Shown: positions 1 through 6,185, numbered from the stretch's first letter. The stretch is DNA of 10,700 nucleotides from Desulfuromonadaceae bacterium (GCA_021107335.1 JAIOSZ010000130.1:1-10700); one strand, 5' to 3'. Notes: generated from the letters alone by a model not told the origin. Translations and numbers: made by a program.

Positions 1-345
1 GTGGATGGTGACCAGTTGCGGCAGGTGGCGATTAATCTCACGCTCAACGCAGGAGCTGCCATGTCGGATGGGAGCGTTTTAACGGTGCGGTCTGAACGGG
101 TGAGCGACAGGGTGGTGCTGAGCTTTGCCGTTACCGGTGTGGGTATTGAGAGTGAAAATCTCGACAAGATTTTTGAGCCGTTTTTCACGACCAAGAAGAA
201 AGGTACCGGCTTAGGACTGGCAATTACTCGCCAGATTGTTCGCCATCATCAGGGCAATATGGAGGTCGATAGCCAGCCGGGTCAGGGGACCACAATGCGC
301 GTATGGCTTCCAGTGCTGCAGGAAGAAGAGGGGCGGGATGGATAA
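1..345 (+). CDS. Sensor histidine kinase, C-terminal ATPase part (5' end outside window)
   Basis: Only the last 114 residues lie in the window; the reading frame is open to the left edge and the true start is upstream. What remains is an HATPase_c domain. The N box is visible (N12 and N16 in the stretch starting DQLRQVAINLTLNA), followed by the F box IFEPFFTTK and the G2 box GTGLGLAI, then a usual beta-strand end (MRVWLPVL). This is the NtrB/PAS-kinase type that pairs with sigma-54 response regulators. The gene ends 8 bp inside the next gene, so the two are translationally coupled and almost surely a cognate pair. One oddity: the G1 box, normally DxGxGI, reads VTGVGI, with Thr (codon 133-135) in place of the adenine-binding Asp. 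The sensing domain and phospho-acceptor His are not visible, so the stimulus cannot be read. Confidence 0.93.
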   Translation: MDGDQLRQVAINLTLNAGAAMSDGSVLTVRSERVSDRVVLSFAVTGVGIESENLDKIFEPFFTTKKKGTGLGLAITRQIVRHHQGNMEVDSQPGQGTTMRVWLPVLQEEEGRDG

Positions 346-1729
346 AAAACGGATATTACTTATCGATGACGAAGAAGGCATGTGCCGGATGATGGAGGCG
401 GTACTCCTCGACAGCGGTTATGCGGTCAAGTCGTACACCCGCTCCGTCGAGGCTGTAGAAGCTTTTCGGGCCGGTCTCTTCGACCTTGCCGTGACGGACA
501 TCAAAATGCCCGAAATGGATGGGTTGACGGTGTTGCAGAGACTCAAAGAAAAAGATCCCAGCTTGCCGGTCATTGTCATATCTGCCTTTGCCACCTTGGA
601 CACCTCCATTCAGGCTCTGCGACGCGGAGCTCACGATATGGTGACCAAGCCCTTTGAGCCAGACGAACTCCTTTATCGGGTCAAGAACGCTCTGCACCAC
701 AATCAGCTGCTCTCTGAAAATCGCGAGCTGCGTGAAGAGTTGGCTGGCCGTTTTGATTTCACAAAAATCGTCGGCAGTTCCAGTGCTCTGATGACTGTGC
801 TTGAGACGGTAAAAAAAATCGCCATTCGAGATACTTCGGTCCTGGTCACAGGGGATTCGGGGACGGGCAAGGAACTGATCGCCCAGGCTTTGCATTACAA
901 TTCACCCCGCAGAGATAAGAAATATTTAGCCATCAACTGCGGCGCTCTTCCCGAATCGGTGCTGGAGGGCGAACTGTTTGGTTACAAAAAGGGGGCCTTT
1001 ACCGGCGCTAACGAGAGCCGTAAGGGATTGCTTGAAGAGGCTGACGGCGGCACCCTGTTTCTCGACGAGGTCGGAAACCTTCCCCTTAATGTACAAAAAT
1101 TACTGCTGCGTTTTTTGCAGGAACAGGAATTTCGGCGCATTGGCGACAATGCTTCTATCAAGGTCAATGTGCGCATCGTTTCGGCGACCAATGCCGACCT
1201 GCAGGAGGGCTGTCGGACCGGTGAGTTTCGCGAAGATCTCTATTACCGGCTCAACGTTCTCAATATTCATCTGCCGCCTCTGCGAGAGCGTCCCGAAGAC
1301 ATCGCCCTGCTGGCCGCTCATTTTATTAAGTTGCAAAATGAAAAATTCGAAACCCAGACCAAGGGATTAACTCCCGAGGCGGCTCAGGCCCTGGCGAACT
1401 ACGATTGGCCCGGGAATATTCGTCAGTTGCGCAATGTTATCGAAGCCTCCATGGCGATGGAGGATAGTGATTACCTGACATTGCCGGTGCTGGGCCAGTT
1501 TATCGATGTGCAATCGGGGCTTTCGGGGCACGCAGTTGTGCCAGTCACTGCGGTTCCTTGGGCGGAAGATTACGCCGAATCCCTGGCGCGATTTGAAATG
1601 GAATATCTTAAACAGCTGTTGCAAAAAGCTAAGGGCAACATCGAGGCCGCAGCTAAATCCGCCGGTATGAACATGGCGACCATTTATCGAAAGATAAAAA
1701 AGTACGATCTCAACAAAGAAGATTACTGA
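338..1729 (+). CDS. Sigma-54-dependent response regulator, NtrC family (REC-AAA+-Fis HTH)
   Basis: Cytoplasmic transcription activator, 463 aa, a normal length for the family. I chose ATG 338 because the REC domain begins right there (RILLIDDEEG) and a purine-rich stretch (GGAAGAAGAGGGGCGG) precedes it; upstream in-frame codons would add 34 unrelated residues. The receiver domain spans about 1-120, with acidic pair D10/D11, phospho-acceptor D54 (VTDIKMPEMDG) and K104 (TKPFEP). The AAA+ domain, about 143-375, has Walker A GDSGTGKE (172-179), the sigma-54-contacting GAFTGA loop (219-224) and Walker B LFLDE (240-244). A Fis-type HTH lies at about 434-456 (NIEAAAKSAGMNMATIYRKI). It overlaps the kinase gene by 8 bp. 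Inference: it is the activator of the three -24/-12 promoters downstream, each of which carries repeated TTTGCA-N4-TGCAAA palindromes. It resembles the HK/RR systems that control acetate or pyruvate uptake, but I do not assign a symbol. Confidence 0.96.
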   Translation: MDKKRILLIDDEEGMCRMMEAVLLDSGYAVKSYTRSVEAVEAFRAGLFDLAVTDIKMPEMDGLTVLQRLKEKDPSLPVIVISAFATLDTSIQALRRGAHDMVTKPFEPDELLYRVKNALHHNQLLSENRELREELAGRFDFTKIVGSSSALMTVLETVKKIAIRDTSVLVTGDSGTGKELIAQALHYNSPRRDKKYLAINCGALPESVLEGELFGYKKGAFTGANESRKGLLEEADGGTLFLDEVGNLPLNVQKLLLRFLQEQEFRRIGDNASIKVNVRIVSATNADLQEGCRTGEFREDLYYRLNVLNIHLPPLRERPEDIALLAAHFIKLQNEKFETQTKGLTPEAAQALANYDWPGNIRQLRNVIEASMAMEDSDYLTLPVLGQFIDVQSGLSGHAVVPVTAVPWAEDYAESLARFEMEYLKQLLQKAKGNIEAAAKSAGMNMATIYRKIKKYDLNKEDY

Positions 1730-1744
1730 TTCACTGCATTTTTT

Positions 1745-1788
1745 TTGCAATCATGCAACAAAAAGCTGAGTCTTTGCATCCGTGCAAA
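1745..1788. promoter_or_regulatory. Unit A activator sites 1 and 2 (paired palindromes)
   Basis: Two palindromes: TTGCA-ATCA-TGCAA at 1745-1758 (centre 1751.5) and TTTGCA-TCCG-TGCAAA at 1773-1788 (centre 1780.5), 29 bp apart. The same pair with the same spacing precedes units B and C. They begin only 16 bp after the response regulator stop codon and lie 257-286 bp upstream of the -12 element of promoter A, a usual range for enhancer sites of sigma-54 activators. Site 2 is followed by a further TTGCA half-site at 1793-1797. The protein that binds is inferred to be the adjacent response regulator. Confidence 0.75.
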
Positions 1789-1803
1789 TGAGTTGCACGG
1801 ATG
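1777..1803. repeat. Perfect 11-bp inverted repeat overlapping activator site 2
   Basis: CATCCGTGCAA, a 5-nt spacer (ATGAG), then TTGCACGGATG. It shares its left arm with palindromic site 2, so the region can be read as two overlapping dyads. As DNA it may be an extra operator dimer site; as RNA, if the regulator transcript reads through, it would form a hairpin in the 3' UTR of the response regulator. There is no T tract directly after it. Confidence 0.6.
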
Positions 1804-1863
1804 TTGCGAGGCGTTACAGCGGACCATCAAGAGATGACTAAGGCCCAGTTTTAGGGCGATGAG

Positions 1864-1895
1864 CGGGCTCCCGGCAATGGGAAGCCCGTTTTTTT
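1864..1895 (+). terminator. Rho-independent terminator of the kinase/regulator operon
   Basis: Stem CGGGCT + CCC / GGG + AGCCCG with one bulged A (1882) and a 6-nt loop (1873-1878), followed by seven T (1889-1895). It sits 135 bp after the regulator stop codon. Activator sites 1 and 2 of unit A lie inside the 3' UTR it ends, while site 3 lies beyond it. Confidence 0.85.
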
Positions 1896-1909
1896 ATGGT
1901 TTATAGGGG

Positions 1910-1927
1910 TTTTGCAACGCTGCAAAA
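1910..1927. promoter_or_regulatory. Unit A activator site 3
   Basis: TTTTGCA-ACGC-TGCAAAA, perfect 7-bp arms with the N4 centre at 1918.5. It lies 138 bp after site 2 and 119 bp before the -12 GC of promoter A. Units B and C have a corresponding site (139 and 136 bp after site 2). Confidence 0.75.
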
Positions 1928-1967
1928 GATTCAATGTTGATTTCAGAAAGGATGGCCCTCGTTCGCC

Positions 1968-1980
1968 TTTAACTGCCAGA
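1968..1980 (+). promoter_or_regulatory. Unit A conserved spacer box (possible bending-protein site, weak copy)
   Basis: TTTAACTGCCAGA, starting 49.5 bp after the centre of site 3, exactly where units B and C carry TGTAACTAACTGA and TGTAAGTAGCTGA. Nine of 13 positions match the B copy. On its own the match to an IHF site is poor; the support is the shared position. Confidence 0.4.
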
Positions 1981-2023
1981 GATGATAGGGTTTTTTGAGG
2001 TTTTGTTGGGTCCGGGGGCATCT

Positions 2024-2039
2024 TGGTATAGGCCTTGCT
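2024..2039 (+). promoter_or_regulatory. Sigma-54 promoter of unit A (-24/-12)
   Basis: TGGTATAGGCCTTGCT: GG at 2025-2026 and GC at 2037-2038 with the required 10-bp gap, TTGC at -12. Transcription should start near 2049. The same 16-base sequence is found at promoter B. It drives the MFS carrier gene through a leader of about 300 nt. Confidence 0.88.
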
Positions 2040-2049
2040 CAATCCCTGT

Positions 2050-2351
2050 CCTGAAAGTTACTTCTTTTTGGCAAAGGACCGTGGGGGTCCTTGTTGAGGG
2101 ACAGGATAATTCGTGCTCCATACACCTTTCAAATAATAGCTTTTTGATGGTGTGATATCCCTGCTCCTTCAGTTTGCCGCTTGAATGAGGCTTTTAAGTG
2201 CCTCAAGATACACGTTAGACAGCTTGCTATTGAACTGAGCCAGAATCCTGTTTCGAAGATTTTGCCCGTTCTGACGAGATGCCTGACCCGAGAAAATTGG
2301 CTGCGGATTGCCCAGTCATAACTGACATTGAAGGAAGAGGAGAGAACAATC
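2050..2351 (+). other. Long 5' leader of unit A, partly shared with leader B
   Basis: About 300 nt of untranslated RNA are expected between the sigma-54 start and ATG 2352. The first ~75 nt resemble leader B: GAAAGTTACT at 2053-2062, and GTTGAGGGACA (2093-2103) placed 55.5 nt after the -12 centre in both. A short hairpin GGACC-GTGGG-GGTCC (2076-2090) and a possible longer-range pairing of CCTGTCC (2045-2051) with GGACAGG (2099-2105) are visible. I see no convincing gene in the remainder and no riboswitch class that I recognise. Confidence 0.5.
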
Positions 2352-3629
2352 ATGGAACCCGAAAAGACATCCATAAAAAACAGAGGCATGCAGGTTGTAA
2401 TTGCCGGCCTGGGCATCAACTTGGCCCTGGGAATAATTTACGCTTACAGCATGCTCAAGGGTGAAATTGGCCAACTGTTTGATGGTGCCGGAGACCCCTA
2501 TGCTACCGCGTGCCTCGTTTTCGCCCTGTCGATGACTCTCGGTGGCAAAATGCAGGATAAGGTTGGCCCGCGCTTGACCGCTATTCTCGGTGGTCTGCTG
2601 GTCGGTGCCGGTTTCCTGGTCTGCTCCCAGACTTCAAGCTACTGGGGATGGATTCTTGGTTTCGGCGTTCTGGCTGGTAGTGGTATCGGTTTCGCCTATG
2701 CCTCTGCGACTCCGCCGGCTCTGAAATGGTTCCCGCCTGCGAAAACCGGTCTGATCGTCGGCATCGTTGTCTCTGGTTTTGGTATCGCTCCCGTCTACCT
2801 GGCTCCGGTCGCCAAGTATCTGCTGGGTCAGTACGGCCTGCACACGACCATGATGATCTTGGGAATCGCTTTTATCGCCATTGTCTGCGGGATGGCAATG
2901 TTGTTGACCAATCCGCCCGCTGATTTTTCTCCGGCGGCAAAAGGTGCTACCGGTCCCGCTAAGGCGGCGAAGTCCAACGATGTCGGCCCCCTGCAGATGC
3001 TCAAAGACGGCCGCTTCTACACCCTGTGGTTGAGCTTCTTTATTGGTGCCGGTGCCGGCCTGATGGTGATTGGCAGTATTAAAGGGATCGCCAAGCAGAG
3101 CTTGGGTGAAATGGCCTTTATTGCTGTCATAGTAATGTCCCTGGGTAATGCCGCAGGACGGATTGTTGCCGGTATCCTGTCGGATAAGATCGGCCGTGTT
3201 GCAACTCTGACCACGATGCTGCTCTTCCAGGCGGTCCTGATGTTTGCCGCCACGAAGGTTGTGTCCAGCCCAGACTCCGGACCTGTTCTGATCACCCTGC
3301 TGGCCGCCTTCATGGGCTTCAACTACGGCTCAAACCTGTCTCTTTTTCCTGCCTTTTCCAAGGATTTCTGGGGTGCTAAAAATTATGGAACCAACTTCGG
3401 ACTCCTGTTTTCAGCTTGGGGCGTTGGCGCTTTTGTGCTGGTAAAGGTTTCGGCTGCTCTTACTGCTAAATATGGTGGTATGGAAACCTCCTTTATGGTC
3501 GCTGGTGTTATGCTTCTGGTCGGTGCTATGATGGCTCTGTCCTTGCGGTCGAAAAAAGTTGCAGTACCGGTTTCCAAACCCATCTTCGTCGAAGAAGACG
3601 AGTTGGTTCTGCAAGAAACCAGCGAATAA
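2352..3629 (+). CDS. MFS transporter, oxalate/formate antiporter (OFA) family
   Basis: Inner-membrane carrier of 425 aa with about 12 hydrophobic segments. Start ATG 2352 is preceded by GAGGAG (2337-2342) at 9-nt spacing, a better choice than the in-frame TTG at 2328. The MFS motif A loop GGKMQDKVGPR is at residues 64-74 and its second-half copy (GRIVAGILSDKIGR) follows later. The stretch KWFPPAKTGLIVGIVVSGFG is typical of the OFA family, whose known members exchange oxalate for formate or handle pyruvate- or lactate-like acids (compare E. coli YhjX). A soluble central loop rich in Ala, Gly and Lys separates the two six-helix halves. Substrate cannot be read from sequence; given the neighbours, a small monocarboxylate is likely. 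First gene of unit A, under the sigma-54 promoter at 2024; a strong hairpin separates it from the next gene. Confidence 0.93.
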   Translation: MEPEKTSIKNRGMQVVIAGLGINLALGIIYAYSMLKGEIGQLFDGAGDPYATACLVFALSMTLGGKMQDKVGPRLTAILGGLLVGAGFLVCSQTSSYWGWILGFGVLAGSGIGFAYASATPPALKWFPPAKTGLIVGIVVSGFGIAPVYLAPVAKYLLGQYGLHTTMMILGIAFIAIVCGMAMLLTNPPADFSPAAKGATGPAKAAKSNDVGPLQMLKDGRFYTLWLSFFIGAGAGLMVIGSIKGIAKQSLGEMAFIAVIVMSLGNAAGRIVAGILSDKIGRVATLTTMLLFQAVLMFAATKVVSSPDSGPVLITLLAAFMGFNYGSNLSLFPAFSKDFWGAKNYGTNFGLLFSAWGVGAFVLVKVSAALTAKYGGMETSFMVAGVMLLVGAMMALSLRSKKVAVPVSKPIFVEEDELVLQETSE

Positions 3630-3656
3630 TTTTCAACGGTTCTGTTGTTTCGTCAC

Positions 3657-3691
3657 TTACTGCCAGCCCACCATTGGTGGGCTGGCAGTAA
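3657..3691 (+). other. Intercistronic hairpin, 16-bp perfect stem
   Basis: TTACTGCCAGCCCACC, a 3-nt loop (ATT), then the exact reverse complement. It has no T tract, so it is not a classical terminator, and the ribosome binding site of the next gene starts just 7 nt later. Inference: it protects the 3' end of the MFS message or lowers expression of the downstream genes. Confidence 0.8.
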
Positions 3692-3707
3692 TGTTGCGGG
3701 AGGTCTC

Positions 3708-4310
3708 ATGCCTGGTTTTTCATCCTCAGTGTCTTCCTCTGAATTACCTAGCCCGGCACTTGTGGCTCTCGCGCTATCTCTGACCATTTACCTGCTCGGC
3801 CTGTTCGGCTCCCATCGACCCTCGGCACTACTGACCGGCATTATCCTCGTCTGTGGCGCTGTGGTGCAACTTTTCTACGCTCTTTACAGCCAGCAACGGG
3901 GGGATTCACGGACCGCGGCGACCTTGCTTCCCTTCGGAATCTTTTGGTTGTCGCTGGTCAGTTATAGTGTGTTTCCTGAACTCGGTCTTGGCCGCCATCC
4001 CAACGCCATCACGATGTTTTCCTACCTCAGTCTATGGGGTTTTTTTGTTGTCATCCTGTTTCTTGGTAGTTTCCGGAGTAGTCTTGCTATGCAGGTTCTA
4101 TTCGGGTCGCTAGTGTTCTCTCTACTGTCGCTGGCGATGAATCATCTTCGTGATGATCAGGTTTTCCTGTTCCTTGGTTGTCTCTGCGGCTTTTTTTCCT
4201 CCTTGACAGCGGTGTACATTGCTGTTGCCCAAGCGGTCAACCTGCGCCAGCAACGAGAGGTAGTGCCTCTGGGGCACCGGGAAGGTATGGTCGAAGAGGG
4301 TCGTGATTGA
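3708..4310 (+). CDS. Diverged GPR1/FUN34/YaaH (SatP-like) membrane protein
   Basis: A 200-aa protein with about six membrane segments. ATG 3708 is chosen for its site GGGAGG (3698-3703); the frame upstream runs through the hairpin. It aligns along its whole length with the canonical SatP homologue at 5497: GAVVQLFYALYSQQRGDSRT matches [32 protein letters not shown] matches [15 protein letters not shown], and LWGFFVVILFLGSFR matches [15 protein letters not shown]. Both end in VVPLG/VLPLG. However, the family signature NPAPLGL is replaced by SPALVAL, and the FYGGAAQ helix segment by LVCGAVVQ. The family forms multimeric acetate/succinate channels; with the signature lost, this copy may have another substrate, be an accessory subunit, or be decaying. 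The frame is intact, which argues against a pseudogene. The last bases overlap a small ORF. Confidence 0.85.
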   Translation: MPGFSSSVSSSELPSPALVALALSLTIYLLGLFGSHRPSALLTGIILVCGAVVQLFYALYSQQRGDSRTAATLLPFGIFWLSLVSYSVFPELGLGRHPNAITMFSYLSLWGFFVVILFLGSFRSSLAMQVLFGSLVFSLLSLAMNHLRDDQVFLFLGCLCGFFSSLTAVYIAVAQAVNLRQQREVVPLGHREGMVEEGRD

Positions 4311-4404
4311 AGGGCTTGTCAAGGGTGTCCTTTTCGGCTACTTTGCAAAGGGTGTCAGACGGTTGTTGCTAATCTTTCTGCTGACAGCGATGTCGGTTTT
4401 TTAG
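4303..4404 (+). CDS. Putative 33-codon small membrane protein
   Basis: Short ORF starting at GTG 4303 inside the stop region of the SatP-like gene (8-bp overlap) and ending 15 bp before the next gene, so it fills the gap between two operon members almost exactly. GTG is the only start codon in the open frame. The protein begins MIEGLVKGVLFGYFAKGVRR and continues with a hydrophobic run LLLIFLLTAMSVF, so a single membrane segment preceded by Lys/Arg residues. A weak site GAAGAGGG lies very close (2 nt) before the start, suggesting translational coupling. I recognise no family. It may be real or a chance ORF; the position and amphipathic/hydrophobic layout favour real. Confidence 0.45.
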   Translation: MIEGLVKGVLFGYFAKGVRRLLLIFLLTAMSVF

Positions 4405-4419
4405 AGGGGACGGGAAGGG

Positions 4420-4752
4420 ATGAGTCCTGGTCAACAGATGACAATTTTAGGGCTACTCGCCCTCTGTTATTATGCCGTTTTGTTGGCAATAGGCGTTGTC
4501 GACACAGATGTTATGCCCCAGTTTGTGGTTACCGCTCTGATTTTTCTCTCTTCTGGACGCCTGTTACGCGGTGCAAATCGCAGTCGATCGAAAAAAAAGC
4601 GAGAGGGAGAAAAACCACGGAAGGAACCCAACTGGGCACTGCTCGCTCAGATTTTGAACTGGGTGATGGCATTACTGATTCTCGGTGCCCTCGGTCTGTG
4701 GGTTATGAAACCAGTCGGTGTGTCCTTTTTGGAGATGTTCGGTTTCAAGTAG
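4420..4752 (+). CDS. Small membrane protein of unknown family
   Basis: 110 aa. ATG 4420 follows AGAGGGGACGGGAAGGG, a purine-rich ribosome binding region. Three hydrophobic stretches are visible: about 8-26, 33-49 and 75-97, with a strongly basic loop between the second and third (RSRSKKKREGEKPRKEP, about 54-70), which by the positive-inside rule should face the cytoplasm. No catalytic motif is visible and I do not recognise the family. It is the last gene of unit A, behind the MFS carrier, the SatP-like protein and the mini-ORF, so a role as an accessory subunit or stabiliser of one of the transporters is a guess based on position. No clear terminator follows it. Confidence 0.7.
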   Translation: MSPGQQMTILGLLALCYYAVLLAIGVVDTDVMPQFVVTALIFLSSGRLLRGANRSRSKKKREGEKPRKEPNWALLAQILNWVMALLILGALGLWVMKPVGVSFLEMFGFK

Positions 4753-4970
4753 GCCTATTTATCGCTTCGCTCCATTTCAAAACCTTCTCTTTTCACAACC
4801 CCTGTTTTTTCACTGCCCGATAGAGTGTCACCAAGTTCGTTCCCATCTATACGACAGTTTCCTCCAGTCATTTCTTTTTTGCTTAGCCTCCCCTATGTGC
4901 CACTTCTTGATCGCAACTCAAGGTGTTTCATGACTATTGAAGGTCTGCTTGACCAGATCCGGAAGTCGAC
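4753..4970. other. Pyrimidine-rich intergenic DNA without recognisable gene
   Basis: Between the unit A end and the first activator site of unit B. The + strand is rich in C and T runs (TTTTCACAACCCCTG, TTTCCTCCAG, TTTCTTTTTTGC). I see no hairpin with a T tract, no gene with a ribosome binding site and no repeat. A C-rich, G-poor transcript of this sort is compatible with Rho-dependent termination of unit A, but that is only a guess. Confidence 0.4.
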
Positions 4971-5016
4971 TTTCGCAATAATGCGAAAATATCTTCAAGG
5001 TTTGCATAATTGCAAA
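4971..5016. promoter_or_regulatory. Unit B activator sites 1 and 2 (paired palindromes)
   Basis: TTTCGCA-ATAA-TGCGAAA at 4971-4988 (centre 4979.5) and TTTGCA-TAAT-TGCAAA at 5001-5016 (centre 5008.5), again 29 bp apart. Site 1 shows a matched change: both arms carry CG where the other copies carry TG/CA, so its symmetry is kept. Confidence 0.75.
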
Positions 5017-5137
5017 TGGCCTTTTCGGGAGCTGTGAGGCTTCTCAGTTGACCCTTTGGGGCGAGCTTACGCTTTGCTGCAGGGCGCTGCGTTGGCTACG
5101 AGCAGCAGTGTACCCTTGCGTTTATGGGCCGCCCCGG

Positions 5138-5157
5138 TTTTTGCACTGCTGCAAAAA
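5138..5157. promoter_or_regulatory. Unit B activator site 3
   Basis: TTTTTGCA-CTGC-TGCAAAAA, perfect 8-bp arms, centre 5147.5; 139 bp after site 2 and 108 bp before the -12 GC. This is the most symmetric copy in the window. Confidence 0.78.
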
Positions 5158-5196
5158 TCCGTTGGGACGGTTTGGAGGGCAAGGCCTGTAGTTTCT

Positions 5197-5209
5197 TGTA
5201 ACTAACTGA
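5197..5209 (+). promoter_or_regulatory. Unit B conserved spacer box (IHF-like)
   Basis: TGTAACTAACTGA followed by an A run, starting 49.5 bp after the centre of site 3. TAA-N4-CTGAAA matches the reverse-oriented IHF consensus YAA-N4-TTGATW at all but two positions. A bend here would bring the bound activator to the promoter. Confidence 0.5.
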
Positions 5210-5241
5210 AAAAACAAAGTAGTTAAATGTTGGTAGGGCGT

Positions 5242-5257
5242 TGGTATAGGCCTTGCT
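5242..5257 (+). promoter_or_regulatory. Sigma-54 promoter of unit B (-24/-12)
   Basis: TGGTATAGGCCTTGCT with GG at 5243-5244 and GC at 5255-5256, the same 16 bases as promoter A. Start of transcription near 5267. It drives the canonical SatP homologue. Confidence 0.88.
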
Positions 5258-5266
5258 AGAACCCTA

Positions 5267-5496
5267 GCCCGAAAGTTACTCCTTTCAGGCATGGAGTTGC
5301 GGCAGACATTGTTGAGGGACAAGGACTACTTCGCTCCATGCCACTTTTAAAACTTCAGGTTTTTACACCTTGCAAGGATACAGGCTCACAGAACATCAAT
5401 ATCATGAGCGGCGAGCAGGAGATGTGGCTCACCCCCGTGCCAGCTGAACCGTTGGTCCGCTCTATCTCAAACCCGAATTAACAGGAGAAAAAAGTT
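5267..5496 (+). other. 5' leader of unit B with a long-range stem
   Basis: About 230 nt. The first part resembles leader A: GAAAGTTACTCCTTT (5271-5285) and GTTGAGGGACA (5311-5321). A perfect 9-bp inverted repeat, GGCATGGAG (5288-5296) with CTCCATGCC (5334-5342), encloses the GTTGAGG element. A possible 25-codon ORF (ATG 5404 to TAA 5481: MSGEQEMWLTPVPAEPLVRS...) ends just before the SatP ribosome binding site, but it has no Shine-Dalgarno of its own, so I do not call it a gene. Confidence 0.5.
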
Positions 5497-6087
5497 ATGG
5501 CAGATCAACGTACCCTGGTAGACAATACCGCAAATCCCGCTCCTCTTGGCCTGCTCGGGTTCGGTATGACTACTGTGCTTCTCAACCTGCACAATGCCGG
5601 TTTCTTCCCCCTCGATACTATGATTCTTGCCATGGGTATTTTCTACGGTGGCGCCGCTCAGATCCTGGCTGGTCTCATGGAATGGCGCAAGGGCAACACC
5701 TTTGCCACTACCGCCTTTATCAGCTACGGTTCTTTCTGGCTGACCCTGGTGGCTCTGGTGCTTATTCCTAAAGCTAACCTTGTTGGCATTGCCGGTCCTG
5801 AAAAGGCCACCGCTATGGCTGCCTACTTGACCATGTGGGGTCTGTTTACCGCGGTTATGTTCCTCGGCACCCTGCGTCTCAGCCGCGCTCTGCAGGTCGT
5901 TTTCGGTTCTTTGACCCTGCTTTTCTTCCTGCTGGCCGCTGGTGACTTTACTGGTAACCATACCCTTACCGTTATTGCCGGTTACGAAGGCATCTTTTGT
6001 GGCTTCGCCGCTATCTATACTGCCTTGGCTCAGGTGCTGAATGAAGTTAATGGCCGCCAGGTGCTGCCGCTGGGTGCTATGGCCTAA
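5497..6087 (+). CDS. satP: Acetate/succinate channel, GPR1/FUN34/YaaH family (SatP homologue)
   Basis: Inner-membrane protein of 196 aa, the usual length for bacterial SatP. ATG 5497 is preceded by AGGAG (5483-5487) at 9-nt spacing. The family signature is present at residues 13-19 (NPAPLGL), and six hydrophobic segments follow, with conserved [21 protein letters not shown] and [15 protein letters not shown]. Characterised members (E. coli SatP/YaaH, Citrobacter koseri SatP, yeast Ato1) move acetate and succinate, probably as hexameric channels. Codon use is rich in C/T third positions and the gene looks highly expressed compared with its diverged paralogues. It is a one-gene unit: a sigma-54 promoter with three upstream palindromes in front, a strong terminator behind. 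The family call is firm; the symbol is by homology and the actual acid carried is not proven. Confidence 0.93.
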   Translation: MADQRTLVDNTANPAPLGLLGFGMTTVLLNLHNAGFFPLDTMILAMGIFYGGAAQILAGLMEWRKGNTFATTAFISYGSFWLTLVALVLIPKANLVGIAGPEKATAMAAYLTMWGLFTAVMFLGTLRLSRALQVVFGSLTLLFFLLAAGDFTGNHTLTVIAGYEGIFCGFAAIYTALAQVLNEVNGRQVLPLGAMA

Positions 6088-6119
6088 TCCACCCAAAAAT
6101 CGGCTGATAGTGAAACACT

Positions 6120-6151
6120 AATGGCGGGGCCTCATGGTCCCGCCATTTTTT
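6120..6151 (+). terminator. Rho-independent terminator after the SatP gene
   Basis: ATGGCGGGGCC, loop TCAT, GGTCCCGCCAT, with one G-T pair, followed by six T (6146-6151). It lies 33 bp after the stop codon and closes unit B. Confidence 0.93.
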
Positions 6152-6185
6152 ATGGGGCAACGGTTCAAGCTCCTCAGAAATTTGT

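Noticed and set aside
356..895. Minus-strand ORF of 179 codons antisense to the response regulator
   Set aside because: It mirrors a well-supported coding region; the protein has no recognisable domain and no ribosome site.
1740..1930. Repeated TGCA-containing palindromes as a CRISPR or REP array
   Set aside because: Repeats are only 14-20 bp with fixed functional spacing to promoters, and no equal-length spacers or cas genes are present.
5040..5112. GC-rich stretch with CTGC/GCAG repeats between unit B sites 2 and 3, possible extragenic repeat
   Set aside because: Only short imperfect arms (TGCTGC / GCAGCA) are seen and no second copy exists in the window.
5368..5377. CCTTGCAAGG palindrome as a further activator site
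   Set aside because: It lacks the N4 centre and lies downstream of the transcription start in leader B.
5404..5481. 25-codon ORF ending just before the SatP ribosome site
   Set aside because: No Shine-Dalgarno before its ATG and no recognisable product; noted only within the leader entry.
5467..6096. Minus-strand ORF of 209 codons antisense to the SatP gene
   Set aside because: It is a low-complexity Gln/Gly/His-rich product opposite a clear SatP gene, as expected from that gene's codon bias.
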